From NCBI RefSeq assembly GCF_007421925.1, contig NZ_QMDX01000012.1, positions 42,910-106,909 of the forward strand: a stretch of DNA of 64,000 nt, given 5' to 3'. The position numbers and the translations under genes are program-made. Under the pieces are notes generated by a model, which was not told the origin of the DNA, did not search any database, and was given only the letters and a program-made list of their open reading frames with translations. Source of the stretch: Haloglomus irregulare. Lineage in GTDB: Archaea > Halobacteriota > Halobacteria > Halobacteriales > Haloarculaceae. Positions 1-9,327 of this stretch are shown here, piece by piece (the first letter of the stretch is position 1; each line of letters opens with the position of its first letter).

Positions 1-295
1 GTACTGAGCTTCCGGCCGTCCCGGACGCCCTCGGTGGCCTCGGCCGCCTGCAGCGTCCTCGTGCCAGTCGAACCGCGCTCGCGCGGTAGAGGAACGCCCG
101 CCGCCGGTTCAACTACACTACTACACGTTGTTCTCGGACAACAGGAGCCAGGATGGACGTATCCCGAGGTTTCGGTCGATATCACACTGCCTGGGGAGTT
201 GTATCGCCGGTGGGCAGGCTCCACCCCCGATTCGCCGGGCTCCCGCAGCCAGTGGCCCCACAACGGTAATCCGTCGGCCGGCCCTTCCTACCGGT
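1..295. other. Window start, no gene assigned
   Basis: No reading frame here has a convincing start codon and protein-like content. The minus strand over the first 120 bases has an open stretch of halophile-like composition that could be the end or start of a gene outside the window, but nothing in it can be identified. The frame of the downstream AAA ATPase stays open back to 128; that extension reads as arginine- and proline-rich junk, so it is not used. Confidence 0.4.
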
Positions 296-2491
296 ATGAG
301 CGATGAGGGCGACCGGGGCGTGCGGCTCGTCGTCCAGGGGGCCGAGAAGCGCGACGCCGGGCGGGGCGTGGCCCGGCTTCCCGAGCACGCCCGCCGGCAG
401 TTGGGGGTCCTCAGCGGCGACACGGTCGTCGTGGAGGGCGAGCGTCCCACGGTCGCGAAGGTGTGGCCCGGCGGTGACGTGGACGGCATCCGCATCGACG
501 CCGACACCCGCGCGAACGCGGGCATCACCATCGGCGACGAGGTGGCGGTGCGGCCGGTATCGGTGGCCGACGCGACCGAAATCGCGCTGGACGTCCCCGT
601 GGAGCTGGACGAGGCGACGCTGGAGGCGGTGCGGCGGGACCTGCTGGACCGGCCCCTGCGGGCGGGCGAGACGGTCCGGCTCGAACGACTCGGGGCGCGG
701 GCGACCATCCGCGCGACCGACCCCGACGGGACGGTCCGGGTGACCGGGCGGACCGACGTTCGGGTCATCTCGCATCCCGACCGGGACGCGGGCGATGGTG
801 CCGCTCGGACCGACAGCTCGGGGGGGTCGGGCACCCCCTCTGCCGGAGGGACAGTCGGCGACGAGGGCGCGACGACTGTCGAGACCGGGAGCCCGGCGGA
901 GGGCGATGCCGGCGCGCAACTGAACGTCACCTACGAGGACATCGGTGGGCTGGACGAGGAGCTGGACCTCGTCCGGGAGATGATCGAGCTGCCGCTCTCC
1001 GAGCCGGAGCTGTTCCGCCAGCTCGGCATCGACCCGCCGAAGGGCGTGCTGCTGCACGGGCCGCCGGGGACGGGCAAGACGCTCATCGCGAAGGCAGTCG
1101 CGAGCGAGGTCGATGCCCACTTCGAGACCATCTCCGGCCCGGAGGTCGTCTCGAAGTACAAGGGCGACAGCGAGGAGCGGCTCCGCGAGACCTTCGACCG
1201 GGCCGAGACGAGCGCCCCCGCGGTCGTCTTCATCGACGAGATCGACTCCATCGCCGGCGCGCGCGACGAGGAGGCGGACATGGAGAACCGACTGGTCGCG
1301 CAGCTACTGACCCTGATGGACGGGCTGGACGGCCGCGGCGAGGTGGTCGTCATCGGCGCGACCAACCGTGTCGACAGCATCGACCCGGCACTCCGGCGGG
1401 GCGGGCGCTTCGACCGCGAGATCGAGATCGGCGCGCCGCGGGCAGCGGGTCGCCGGGAGATACTGGATGTCCACACCCGGGGCGTCCGGCTGGCCGAGGA
1501 CGTGGATCTCGACGCGTACGCCGAGCGCACGCACGGCTTCGTCGGCGCGGACCTCGCGTCGCTCGTGAAGGAGGCCGGGATGGTGGCGCTACGGGACCGC
1601 GCGGACCGCGACCCGCTCACGGTCACGAGGACCGACTTCGAGACCGCGTTGAGCGCCGTCGAGCCGAGCGCGATGCGCGAGTACGTCGCCGAAGCGCCCG
1701 ACGCGACCTTCGACGACGTGGGCGGGCTGGACGGGGCAAAGCGGACGCTGCAGGAGGCCGTCGAGTGGCCGCTCCAGTACGGCGCGCTGTTCGAGGCGAC
1801 CCGGACGGACCCGCCCAGCGGCGTCCTCCTGCACGGCCCGCCCGGGACGGGCAAGACACTGCTGGCGCGGGCGCTGGCCGGCGAGTCCGAGGTCAACTTC
1901 ATCGCCGTCGACGGTCCGGAGCTGCTGGACCGCTACGTCGGCGAGTCCGAACGCGCCGTCCGCGAGGTGTTCGACCGCGCGCGACAGTCCGCACCGTCGA
2001 TCCTCTTCTTCGACGAGATCGACGCCGTCGCCGGGGCCCGGGGGGCCGGCCAGCAGGAGGTGACCGAGCGCGTCGTCTCGCAACTGCTGACCGAACTCGA
2101 CGGGCTGGAGGACAACCCGAACGTGGTGGTGCTGGCGGCCACCAACCGTCGGGACGCGCTGGACCCCGCGCTGCTGCGCCCGGGGCGGCTGGAGGCACAC
2201 GTCGAGGTGCCCGCGCCGGACGCCGCGGGCCGTCGCGCCGTCCTCCGGGTCCACGGCCGGGGCAAGCCGTTCGCCGACGACGTCGATCTCGACGAGTTCG
2301 TGCCCGTCACGGAGGGGTTCTCCGGCGCGGATCTGGAGGCACTGGTCCGGGAGGCGTCGATGCGGGCCATCCGCGAGTTCGCGGCCGACCTGGGGCCGGA
2401 GGCGGCGACCGAACGCGCCGACGAGGTCCGCATCACGCGGGCTCACTTCGAGCAAGCGCTGGAGGCGGTGGAGCCGTCGCTGCAGGGGTGA
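296..2491 (+). CDS. cdc48: CDC48/VAT-type AAA+ ATPase
   Basis: A 731-residue double-ring AAA ATPase of the CDC48/p97/VAT family, which unfolds substrates and remodels complexes in the cytoplasm, often feeding the proteasome. The N domain (about residues 8-165) is followed by an unusually long low-complexity acidic/Gly linker (about 165-215). D1 has Walker A GPPGTGKT, Walker B VVFIDEID and a second region of homology ending RGGRFDRE. D2 repeats these with [16 protein letters not shown] and LLRPGRLE. The start at 296 is chosen because homology to the N domain begins there; the open frame continues upstream to 128 without family-like sequence. The C terminus lacks an obvious HbYX proteasome-docking motif. 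Haloarchaea usually carry several CDC48 paralogues, and which one this is cannot be told. Confidence 0.95.
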   Translation: MSDEGDRGVRLVVQGAEKRDAGRGVARLPEHARRQLGVLSGDTVVVEGERPTVAKVWPGGDVDGIRIDADTRANAGITIGDEVAVRPVSVADATEIALDVPVELDEATLEAVRRDLLDRPLRAGETVRLERLGARATIRATDPDGTVRVTGRTDVRVISHPDRDAGDGAARTDSSGGSGTPSAGGTVGDEGATTVETGSPAEGDAGAQLNVTYEDIGGLDEELDLVREMIELPLSEPELFRQLGIDPPKGVLLHGPPGTGKTLIAKAVASEVDAHFETISGPEVVSKYKGDSEERLRETFDRAETSAPAVVFIDEIDSIAGARDEEADMENRLVAQLLTLMDGLDGRGEVVVIGATNRVDSIDPALRRGGRFDREIEIGAPRAAGRREILDVHTRGVRLAEDVDLDAYAERTHGFVGADLASLVKEAGMVALRDRADRDPLTVTRTDFETALSAVEPSAMREYVAEAPDATFDDVGGLDGAKRTLQEAVEWPLQYGALFEATRTDPPSGVLLHGPPGTGKTLLARALAGESEVNFIAVDGPELLDRYVGESERAVREVFDRARQSAPSILFFDEIDAVAGARGAGQQEVTERVVSQLLTELDGLEDNPNVVVLAATNRRDALDPALLRPGRLEAHVEVPAPDAAGRRAVLRVHGRGKPFADDVDLDEFVPVTEGFSGADLEALVREASMRAIREFAADLGPEAATERADEVRITRAHFEQALEAVEPSLQG

Positions 2492-2639
2492 GCGAGCAGG
2501 CGATACCGCTCCCGGACGCCGGACCGTGGTACCGCGCTGGCGGACCCGGACGAGGAGTGGCGTCCCCCCCGCCCGGCTCGGTGGTCCAGCGGCGACTCGT
2601 CAGCGCATGGGAGGGTTGCTGCGTGACCCGTCTTGGATT

Positions 2640-3347
2640 TCAGCGTCGCTCAAGCCGTGCCCGGTAGTGGACACCGTCATCGCCTCGGTCCACGTCGTCC
2701 AGTCGCCAGCCGGTTCCCACGGTCGCGTCCCGGAGCCGGTCGGGTCCGAACAGGAGGAACAGGAGCGTCGGGCCGACGGTGCCCTCGTACTCGAAGTGGA
2801 AGACGCGGTGGGCCAGTCCGCGTCCCGGCCGCGACCGGTAGCCGAGCAGCCCGTCCGGGTCGACGTTCGCGGGGTCGTAACTGTCGAGCACCGCCGTCGC
2901 GTCCGGGGTAGTCACGAACGCCAGATCGTCGAGGAACAGTCGCAGACCGGCCATCGAACCGGCGAGGCCGACCTGCGTGCCGATGGTGAGCGCGCTCCCG
3001 AACCGGTCGCGCTCGAACGAGTCCCGGAGGGCGAACATGTCGACGACCCGGGCGTCCTCGACGCCGCGGTCGCTCACCACGGCGACCAGGTCATCGTCGA
3101 CGTCGGTCGCGATGGTCTCGAACTGCTCCTGGAACGCCAGGGCGTGGTGGCCGGCCCCACAGCCCAGGTCGAGCAGCGGCCCGGAGAGGGCGTCGGTCAG
3201 CCACGGGTCCTCCTCGGGGGCGAAGTCGTCGAAATAGAACGCCTCGATGGGATGCTCGAGCGTCTCTGGACCGTCCCGCTGGAGGAGTGCCGACTCGCGG
3301 GTCCCCTCGTGGTGGTCGCGGACCGCGCGACCGAACGGGTCCGACAT
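2640..3347 (-). CDS. SAM-dependent class I methyltransferase
   Basis: A 235-residue protein with a Rossmann-type methyltransferase core. Motif I reads LLDLGCGAGHHAL at about residues 60-72, followed by an acidic post-I motif (ATDVDDDL). The substrate is unknown; the C-terminal part (about 150-230) resembles haloarchaeal class I methyltransferases rather than any named enzyme. The ATG at 3347 is preferred over an upstream in-frame start at 3404, because the extra 19 residues are not family-like. It lies on the minus strand, convergent with the CDC48 gene and downstream of the Lhr helicase on the same strand, separated by 193 bases. Confidence 0.8.
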   Translation of the reverse strand: MSDPFGRAVRDHHEGTRESALLQRDGPETLEHPIEAFYFDDFAPEEDPWLTDALSGPLLDLGCGAGHHALAFQEQFETIATDVDDDLVAVVSDRGVEDARVVDMFALRDSFERDRFGSALTIGTQVGLAGSMAGLRLFLDDLAFVTTPDATAVLDSYDPANVDPDGLLGYRSRPGRGLAHRVFHFEYEGTVGPTLLFLLFGPDRLRDATVGTGWRLDDVDRGDDGVHYRARLERR

Positions 3348-3540
3348 GGTCTGTAGCGTGGCCGCGGGCCAGTTAAGCGGTTTCCCGGTGTGCAGAGAGT
3401 TCACGCGGCCCAGCGGAGCGGCAACGGCTGAACGAGCATCATCTTTATCCAGCGGGACGTGGTTCGAGACCAGTACCGACCATCTCCATTTTATCCGGAG
3501 CGTAAACCCGAAACCCTACGAACATCGCTCCCGCGTCGGT

Positions 3541-6429
3541 TCAGTCCCAGAACGACTTCGTCCGGGCGTACTGACGCTCCTTGGTCAGGATGTCCCGGTA
3601 GAAGTCGTCCTCGTCCTCACGGAGCTTGTTGATGACCTGCGCGGCGTTGTGGGGCCCGACACCGCGGGCAGCCAGCGCGATGACCGCCTGCTTGCCGTGG
3701 CTCTGGACCAGGCTCGCGGCGCGGTAGGCGCGCTCGGTCTGTTTCTCCTGGTCCTCGTCCTTCTCACTCGCGCGGACGGCCTGGACGACCTCGTCGGCCC
3801 AGGGGTTCAGCGCCGCGACCCGCGTCGAGCCACAGTCGGGACATTCGGGCTGGTCGGGGACCCGCTTGACCTGCTGGCGCCGGTCCCAGTCGTGGCAGTG
3901 ACAGCAGAACAGGATGACGCGGTCGTTCTGCAGCCGGTCCTTCACCGTCGCGATGACACTCGCGTCCGCGTTCTCCGGCGCGAGCAGTTCGCGACCGGAG
4001 GAGCGCCCGCCCAGGCCGATGGGGGTCCGCTGGCCGATGACCTCGATACCGATGGGAACGAGCCCGTGGTTCGCGTCGGCCGCCGGAGCCCCGTCGCCCC
4101 CCGCCTGGAGTCGCCGGAGGACGTCCGCGGCTCGGCCGACGGCGAGGTCCTCGTGGAGGGTCTCCCGGACGGCCTCGTCGTAGACCGGCGAGTCCTGCAG
4201 CGCCGCGAGGAGGCGGTCGCGGCCGAAGTTCGCGGCGCCAGCGCCGCGGTACCGCTTCAACGCACCGAACTTGGCCGCCACCTGCGCGAGCTTGAACTTC
4301 AGGGAGTCCGCGTTCTTCAGCGAGAGCTCGACCAGCGGCCGGAGGTGGTCCGGGTCGGTGGTCTCCAGCGTGTCGATGGCGTCGCTCGCCCGGATGCCGC
4401 CGGGGACCTCCAGCTCGATGCGGTACGGGTCGACCTCCATCGCGACGCTGGAGCCCGACTGCTGGCCCAGCAGCGCAGAGAGCACCCGTCCCAGCGTCTC
4501 GTTCGTCCGGTGGCCGAACGAGGCGTTGAGGACCACCTCGCGGGCCTTGAACTCGACCACGACCCGCGAGGGGCCGGGGACGGGGGCGTCGGCGTCGACG
4601 TGGTCGACGACCTGCTCCAGCGCGGAGTGTGCGGTGTGTTCGTCCGTCGGGTAGGCGTCGGCCACCCACCGGGCGACGGTGTCGCGGCCCGCGCCGCGTT
4701 CGAACCGGCGGCCGGCCTGCTCCCGGATGCGGGCGACGTGCTGGGCCACGTCGTAGGGGACGGGGATCTCCTGGCCGACCCAGGAGGGGACCTCGCCGCC
4801 GGGGTCCTCCACGGGCGTCACCTTCACCGCCTCCTCCTCCTCGTCGACCTCCGTGATGCGCCACATCTCGCCGCCCTGGATGAACACCTCGCCAGGGCCG
4901 GCGAAGTTGACGACGAACCGTTCCGCGAGGGTACCGACCGTCCGCCCGGAGGCCATGTCCTCGACGGTGTAGTTGGCCTCGTCGGGGATCATCGAGAGGT
5001 TGGCGTAGAAGTACTGCCAGGTGCCACGGGACTTCTCGAGCCGGTCGGCGTCCTCGTCCAGCCAGAGGACGCGGTTCTCGCTCAGCTCGCGGACGACCTC
5101 CTTGAACTCGCCCTCGTCGAGGTCGCGGAAGGGGTAAGCCCGCGTGATGATCTCGTAGGCGCCGCGCGCGGATATCTCGCCGAAACCCATCAGCAGGCCG
5201 CAGAGCTGGTTCGCGACCGTGTCGAGGCTGCCGTCGTGGAGTCGTGCTGGCTCCACGTCGCCGTCGAGGGCGCGCTCGGCGATGGCCAGCGCCTCGAAGG
5301 TGTCGTCCGGGCGGGTCGTGATGACCGTCCCCGAGGAGACCTGGTCGCGGCGGTGGCCCGCGCGGCCGACCCGCTGGAGCAGCCGGCAGACCTGCCGCGG
5401 GGACTGGTACTGGACGACGTGGTCGATGTGGCCCACGTCGATGCCCAGCTCCATGGAGGAGGTGCAGAGTAGCCCGTCCAGCTCGCCGGCCTTGAAGCCG
5501 TCCTCCACGTCGATACGGGCCGACTTCGACAGCGAGCCGTGGTGGATGCCGATGTTCGTCCCGAGTTCCTTCAGCCGCGAGCCCAACGCCTCCGCGGTCT
5601 GGCGGGTGTTGACGAAGACGAGCGTGGCCTCGTGCTCGCGGACGAGGTCGTCGATGACGCGGACGTGGCTGGCGACGGTGGCCTCGGTCATCAGCTGGCC
5701 GGCCAGCCGCTCGTCGCGCTCGGTCACCCGGGGCTCCCGGACCTCGATGTCGAGCCGCGAGCCCACGTCCACCTCGACGATCGTCGGCTCGGGACCACCG
5801 GTGAGAAAGCGCCCCACCTCCGTGGGGTCGCCGACGGTCGCCGAGAGGCCGACCCGCTGGAACCCGTCGGCGTACTCGCGGAGGTGTTCCAGTCCGACTG
5901 TGAGCTGCGCGCCGCGCTTGGCCGCCGCGAGTTCGTGGACCTCGTCGATGACGACGTGGGCGACATCGGCCAGCGCCCGCCGGAGCTTCTTGCCGGTGAA
6001 CATCGCCTGCAGCGTCTCCGGCGTCGTCACCAGTACGTCCGGCGGGTCGTCGGCCTGCTTCGAGCGCTGGTAGTCCGTCGTGTCCCCGTGTCGGACATCG
6101 ACCTCCACGCCGAGTTCCTCGCCCCACCACTCCAGCCGCTCGCGCATATCGCGGTTGAGCGCCCGCAGCGGCGTGATGTACAGCGCCTGGACCCCGTGGG
6201 TCGGCTCCCGGCCGGCGATGGCCGAGAAGACCGGCAGCATCGCCGTCTCGGTCTTGCCGGTGCCGGTCGGCGCGACGACCAGACAGTCATCCCCCCGGGC
6301 CAGCGGCGGGATAGCGCGACGCTGTGGCTCCGTCGGCGTGGTGAACCCCCGCTCGGAGAGCGCCGCTCGAACGTCCGCGTGCAGGTGGGCGAAGGCGTCC
6401 GCACCTGCGACCGGCTCCGGTTCGCTCAC
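3541..6429 (-). CDS. lhr: Lhr-like DEAD/DEAH-box ATP-dependent helicase
   Basis: A 962-residue superfamily 2 helicase of the Lhr (large helicase-related) family, a 3'-5' DNA/RNA helicase linked to repair. RecA domain 1 has the Q motif region, Walker A (APTGTGKTE), motif Ia, DEVH (VVIDEVHEL) and SAT (GLSATVGD). RecA domain 2 has the motif VI-type arginine stretch QRVGRAGHR. A winged-helix and Lhr core domain follow. The C terminus carries a zinc-binding module with two CxxC/CxC clusters (CCHCHDW, then CPDCGSTR) at about 850-880, typical of archaeal Lhr2-type proteins. Length matches the family. A long open frame on the opposite strand (3247-5472) is a composition artefact. Confidence 0.93.
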   Translation of the reverse strand: MSEPEPVAGADAFAHLHADVRAALSERGFTTPTEPQRRAIPPLARGDDCLVVAPTGTGKTETAMLPVFSAIAGREPTHGVQALYITPLRALNRDMRERLEWWGEELGVEVDVRHGDTTDYQRSKQADDPPDVLVTTPETLQAMFTGKKLRRALADVAHVVIDEVHELAAAKRGAQLTVGLEHLREYADGFQRVGLSATVGDPTEVGRFLTGGPEPTIVEVDVGSRLDIEVREPRVTERDERLAGQLMTEATVASHVRVIDDLVREHEATLVFVNTRQTAEALGSRLKELGTNIGIHHGSLSKSARIDVEDGFKAGELDGLLCTSSMELGIDVGHIDHVVQYQSPRQVCRLLQRVGRAGHRRDQVSSGTVITTRPDDTFEALAIAERALDGDVEPARLHDGSLDTVANQLCGLLMGFGEISARGAYEIITRAYPFRDLDEGEFKEVVRELSENRVLWLDEDADRLEKSRGTWQYFYANLSMIPDEANYTVEDMASGRTVGTLAERFVVNFAGPGEVFIQGGEMWRITEVDEEEEAVKVTPVEDPGGEVPSWVGQEIPVPYDVAQHVARIREQAGRRFERGAGRDTVARWVADAYPTDEHTAHSALEQVVDHVDADAPVPGPSRVVVEFKAREVVLNASFGHRTNETLGRVLSALLGQQSGSSVAMEVDPYRIELEVPGGIRASDAIDTLETTDPDHLRPLVELSLKNADSLKFKLAQVAAKFGALKRYRGAGAANFGRDRLLAALQDSPVYDEAVRETLHEDLAVGRAADVLRRLQAGGDGAPAADANHGLVPIGIEVIGQRTPIGLGGRSSGRELLAPENADASVIATVKDRLQNDRVILFCCHCHDWDRRQQVKRVPDQPECPDCGSTRVAALNPWADEVVQAVRASEKDEDQEKQTERAYRAASLVQSHGKQAVIALAARGVGPHNAAQVINKLREDEDDFYRDILTKERQYARTKSFWD

Positions 6430-6535
6430 TACTACTCACGTGGGGATGTGGGCTCTTGAGCGGCGTGGTCGCCCGGACACCGGCATCCGGGAACGGGCCA
6501 CGCGCTTTTTCTCCCCCACCAGCGAACCCCTGCAC

Positions 6536-6976
6536 ATGCCAGACCTGGTCGACACGCGGATTCAGAACCGGTGGATGGTCCAGCCCAACCACGCCAACAC
6601 CCTCGGCGCCGCGCACGGGGGGAACGTCCTGAAGTGGATGGACGAGGCCGGCGCGATGAGTGCGGTGCGGTTCTCCGGCGAGACCTGCGTCACCGCCCAC
6701 ATGGACGAGGTGAACTTCAAGCAGCCCGTCCCGGTCGGCGAGACGGCCTTCATCGACGCCTACGTCTACGGCGCCGGCCGCTCCAGCGTGAACGTCCGGG
6801 CGCAGGTGTACCGCGAGGACCTCAGGAGCGGCCGCCGGGAGCTGACCACGAACTGCTACATGGTGTTCGTCGCCATCGACGAGGCGAACTCGCCCGTCCC
6901 CGTCCCGGACCTCACCGTCTCGACCGAGCAGGGCGAGCAACTCTACGAGGCCGCTCTGGAGGACGCCCCGGAGTAG
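6536..6976 (+). CDS. Hotdog-fold acyl-CoA thioesterase
   Basis: A 146-residue single hotdog domain of the acyl-CoA hydrolase (BFIT/BACH-like) type. It contains the conserved N-terminal segment with the Asn-His pair (QPNHANTLGAAHGGNVLKW) and the aspartate-containing stretch WMDEAGAM, which supply the active site in this family. It probably hydrolyses acyl-CoA thioesters in the cytoplasm; chain-length preference cannot be judged. The ATG at 6536 gives the expected domain length. It is divergent from the Lhr gene, with only about 106 bases between the two starts, so both promoters must lie there. Confidence 0.85.
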   Translation: MPDLVDTRIQNRWMVQPNHANTLGAAHGGNVLKWMDEAGAMSAVRFSGETCVTAHMDEVNFKQPVPVGETAFIDAYVYGAGRSSVNVRAQVYREDLRSGRRELTTNCYMVFVAIDEANSPVPVPDLTVSTEQGEQLYEAALEDAPE

Positions 6977-7296
6977 CGGGGGGTTCCGAACGCGCGCGGT
7001 TTTCCACCTATGCGGATTCCTCCGAGGTTGCGGCCGATACCGGGCGTCATCCGACGGCTCCGTCGGAATATCTCCGGTATCGACAGGATATCGTCCCCGT
7101 TCTGCTGTTAGTCGTGGTCGCGTGCCCGCGGGCCCACGCAGGAGCTACGGACGTGGCACTGGAGATCACCGACATTCGCGGGACGTCCATCGCCACCCGC
7201 CAGCGGTCGACCGACCGGTTCCTGCCGGCGGCGGTCGGTGCCGGCGTGGTGTGGCCTGCCCCGGCGATGCCGACCGTCCGAGGCGGCAGGGCGCCA
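6977..7296. other. Convergent intergenic region with nested hairpin
   Basis: These 320 bases separate the thioesterase from the convergent isomerase gene. The first third holds a nested inverted repeat (7035-7082). The rest has no gene I can support. A 33-codon ATG frame at 7010-7111 runs through the hairpin and looks fortuitous. Confidence 0.5.
7035..7082. terminator. Nested perfect inverted repeat, likely bidirectional terminator
   Basis: An outer 9-bp perfect stem (CGATACCGG at 7035-7043 with CCGGTATCG at 7074-7082) encloses an inner 8-bp perfect stem with a 2-base loop (TCCGACGG at 7050-7057, CCGTCGGA at 7060-7067). It sits 58 bases after the thioesterase stop in a convergent gap, which suits a shared terminator. 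There is no long T tract, so it could equally be an RNA processing site. Confidence 0.45.
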
Positions 7297-8130
7297 CTAC
7301 CGTCCGAGCAGGCGGTCGACGTGGCGCTTGCCGAGCGCGATGGTCTCGAGGTCCCGCGTCCCGACCTCCAGCGTCGCGGTGCCGGACCAGCCGTCCAGCG
7401 ACGAGAACAGGCCGGCGAGGTCGATCTCGCCCATCCCCGCCGGGAGGTGTTCGTCGCTGCCGCCACGGGTATCCGAGAGGTGGAGATGGTCGATGCGGCC
7501 GGCGTTGGCCGCGGCGTGCGTCCCGAGGTCGACGGCCGGCTCCCCGAGCACGGCGTGGGCGGTGTCGAAGGTCGTGCCGAGGCCGTCGGCGGCGCCGCCG
7601 AGCGCGGCGAACAGGTCGTCGAACTCCGGCGCGACGAAGGGGCCGTCGATGACGTTCTCGGGGACCGGCGGGACGTCGCGCTCGCGGGCCGCCCGCACGA
7701 CGCGCCGGCAGCCGTCGACGGCGAACTCCCGGCGCTCGGCGTCCGTCCAGCCCAGGTCCCAGGCGTCCGAGGCGGGGTGGAAGACGGCCTTCGACGCGTC
7801 CAGCTCGGCCGCGAGGTCGAGACAGGCGCGGCACTCCCGGACGGCCCCGTCCCGGACGGGCCCGAACGGCGAGCCGAGGTCCAGCGCGAACGGGAGGTGG
7901 ACGACACAGTCGAGGCCGGTATCGGCCAGCGCGGCCGCGAGCGGGTCGCGCCAGGCGGCCGCTCGGGAGCGGGCGTTCGGCCCGTCGAGCAGTACCTCGA
8001 CGTGGTCGAACCCCTCGCTCGCGGCCCACTCGACCGCGGGCCGGACGTCGCGGTGCGGGAGGGTGAAACCCAGTTCCACGTCGACCGTCGCGTCGACGGG
8101 CGCCGGGTCGGGGTCGGGACCGATGAACAC
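7297..8130 (-). CDS. Sugar phosphate isomerase/epimerase (AP-endonuclease-2-like TIM barrel)
   Basis: A protein of about 277 residues with the xylose-isomerase-like TIM barrel. Visible features are an N-terminal strand ELGFTLP, the HVEVLLDG segment, HLPFAL, FHPASD, the metal-binding TFDTAHA motif and the HLSDTRG motif near the C terminus. These correspond to the Glu/His/Asp metal ligands of the family. The open frame continues to 8457, but upstream residues are Ser/Gly/Pro-rich and belong to the opposite-strand gene. A GTG at 8130 is used here; a GTG at 8079 is also possible. The substrate is unknown. Confidence 0.75.
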   Translation of the reverse strand: MFIGPDPDPAPVDATVDVELGFTLPHRDVRPAVEWAASEGFDHVEVLLDGPNARSRAAAWRDPLAAALADTGLDCVVHLPFALDLGSPFGPVRDGAVRECRACLDLAAELDASKAVFHPASDAWDLGWTDAERREFAVDGCRRVVRAARERDVPPVPENVIDGPFVAPEFDDLFAALGGAADGLGTTFDTAHAVLGEPAVDLGTHAAANAGRIDHLHLSDTRGGSDEHLPAGMGEIDLAGLFSSLDGWSGTATLEVGTRDLETIALGKRHVDRLLGR

Positions 8131-8272
8131 GGGTGGGGTGACACGCCCCCGCCTGTTGAACCCCCGGATTACCCCGACGACGACGTCCGAACGGGCGGGC
8201 CGTCGGTCGGCCGTCATCGGCCCGTCCGACGCCGCCGACACCCCTTTGACCGACACGCCCGGACCCGGCAGT

Positions 8273-8986
8273 ATGACTGACGAGGCCGACGGACGACCGG
8301 ACGGGGAGCCGGACGTCGACAGCGCGGACCCCTCGCCGACGCCACGGGACCCCGAGCCGGCGGAGCCGGCCGTCGAACGGGCCGCCGGTGCCGACGACCC
8401 GACGACCCCCATGGCACCGGACGTGCCCGAGGACGTCCGGAAGTACGACCGGTTCAAGAAGATGGACGGGGCGACCTACGACCGGGCCAACGACTTCCTC
8501 CGGGACCGGACCTACATCACCGCCCGCGAGTGGGCCATCGCCCGGCTCTGCGCGGACTTCCGCACCGAGACCGGCGTCGAGATGACGAAGATCGGCGAGA
8601 ACCTGCCGCATCTCGTCCCGTTCATGACCGATACCTACACGCCACAGGCGGTGAACCAGGCCCGCGCCTCGTTCAAGGACAAGGTCCGCAAGTCCGGCGC
8701 GACCTTTCTTTACGGTGCGATGTGCGACTTCTACACCGCCGAGGAGCTCGACGAGTTGATGTACGAGGTGACGGAGGTCGCCAAGTTCCTCCTCGAGGTG
8801 GAGGGGGTCGAGCTCACCGTCGAGGAGGAACTCGCCGCCGAGGACCGCATCAGTGAGGTGATGCGCGAGGTCCGGGAGTCCTCGGCCGCGCTCCGCCACG
8901 ACCACGTGACCTGCCCGGAATGTGGCCACCACATCGACTCCGAGGAGGCCCACGAGGACCCGGACCCCGCAAGCGCCGACGACTGA
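8273..8986 (+). CDS. DUF5806-like conserved haloarchaeal protein
   Basis: A 237-residue protein matching, from memory, the haloarchaeal DUF5806 family. The first 55 residues are acidic and low-complexity. A highly conserved alpha-helical core follows (about 60-205) with the typical stretches REWAIARLCADFRTETG and FLYGAMCDFYTAEELD. The C-terminal tail has a half zinc-ribbon (CPECGHH). Function is unknown; the core suggests a soluble helical regulatory or nucleic-acid-associated protein, but this is inference. It is transcribed divergently from the isomerase gene. Confidence 0.8.
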   Translation: MTDEADGRPDGEPDVDSADPSPTPRDPEPAEPAVERAAGADDPTTPMAPDVPEDVRKYDRFKKMDGATYDRANDFLRDRTYITAREWAIARLCADFRTETGVEMTKIGENLPHLVPFMTDTYTPQAVNQARASFKDKVRKSGATFLYGAMCDFYTAEELDELMYEVTEVAKFLLEVEGVELTVEEELAAEDRISEVMREVRESSAALRHDHVTCPECGHHIDSEEAHEDPDPASADD

Positions 8987-9034
8987 ACCGCCGTCAGCTA
9001 CAGCGCGACCGGGTCCGCGGGTCGACGCTGCTCC

Positions 9035-9229
9035 TCACGCCGACCCGACGCCGACAGGAGCCAGCGTCTCCTCGATGACCCGCCCGTGGTCCCGGAGGAA
9101 CAGGTCGCCGAACGGCCCGTGGCCCGCCCCCGGAATCATCAGCACCCCCCGGTCGCTCCCCCCGCTCGGCTCGCCGAACCGCCCAGGATACGCCTCGCCG
9201 CCGACCTCCGGCGTCACGTCCTGGGACAT
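9035..9229 (-). pseudogene. Alpha/beta-hydrolase remnant with large internal deletion
   Basis: A 64-residue open frame starts like haloarchaeal alpha/beta hydrolases (MSQDVTPEVGGEAYPGRF, then GVLMIPGAGHGPFGD, the first strand and oxyanion loop). It then jumps directly to a sequence that looks like the C-terminal end of the same family (FLRDHGRVIEETLAPVG). The nucleophile elbow and the acid residue are missing. This is best explained by an in-frame internal deletion. The reading rests on recalled family sequences, so it is moderately sure. It is the only coding-like frame between 8987 and 9327. Confidence 0.5.
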
Positions 9230-9327
9230 CGTCCGAGCGGTACGGCGCCATCGCCCGAACAGCTGCAGCCCGTTCGGGCGGGGTCCGCGTGTGTGGAGCG
9301 ACCCCCGGGGCGTCGGGAACGCCCGTG

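Noticed and set aside
3247..5472. 741-codon frame antisense to the Lhr helicase
   Set aside because: Caused by high G+C and codon bias of the helicase gene on the other strand; the protein shows no domain.
7010..7111. 33-codon ATG frame after the thioesterase
   Set aside because: It runs through a nested hairpin and is Arg/Ile/Pro-rich with no sign of a start signal; better seen as part of a terminator region.
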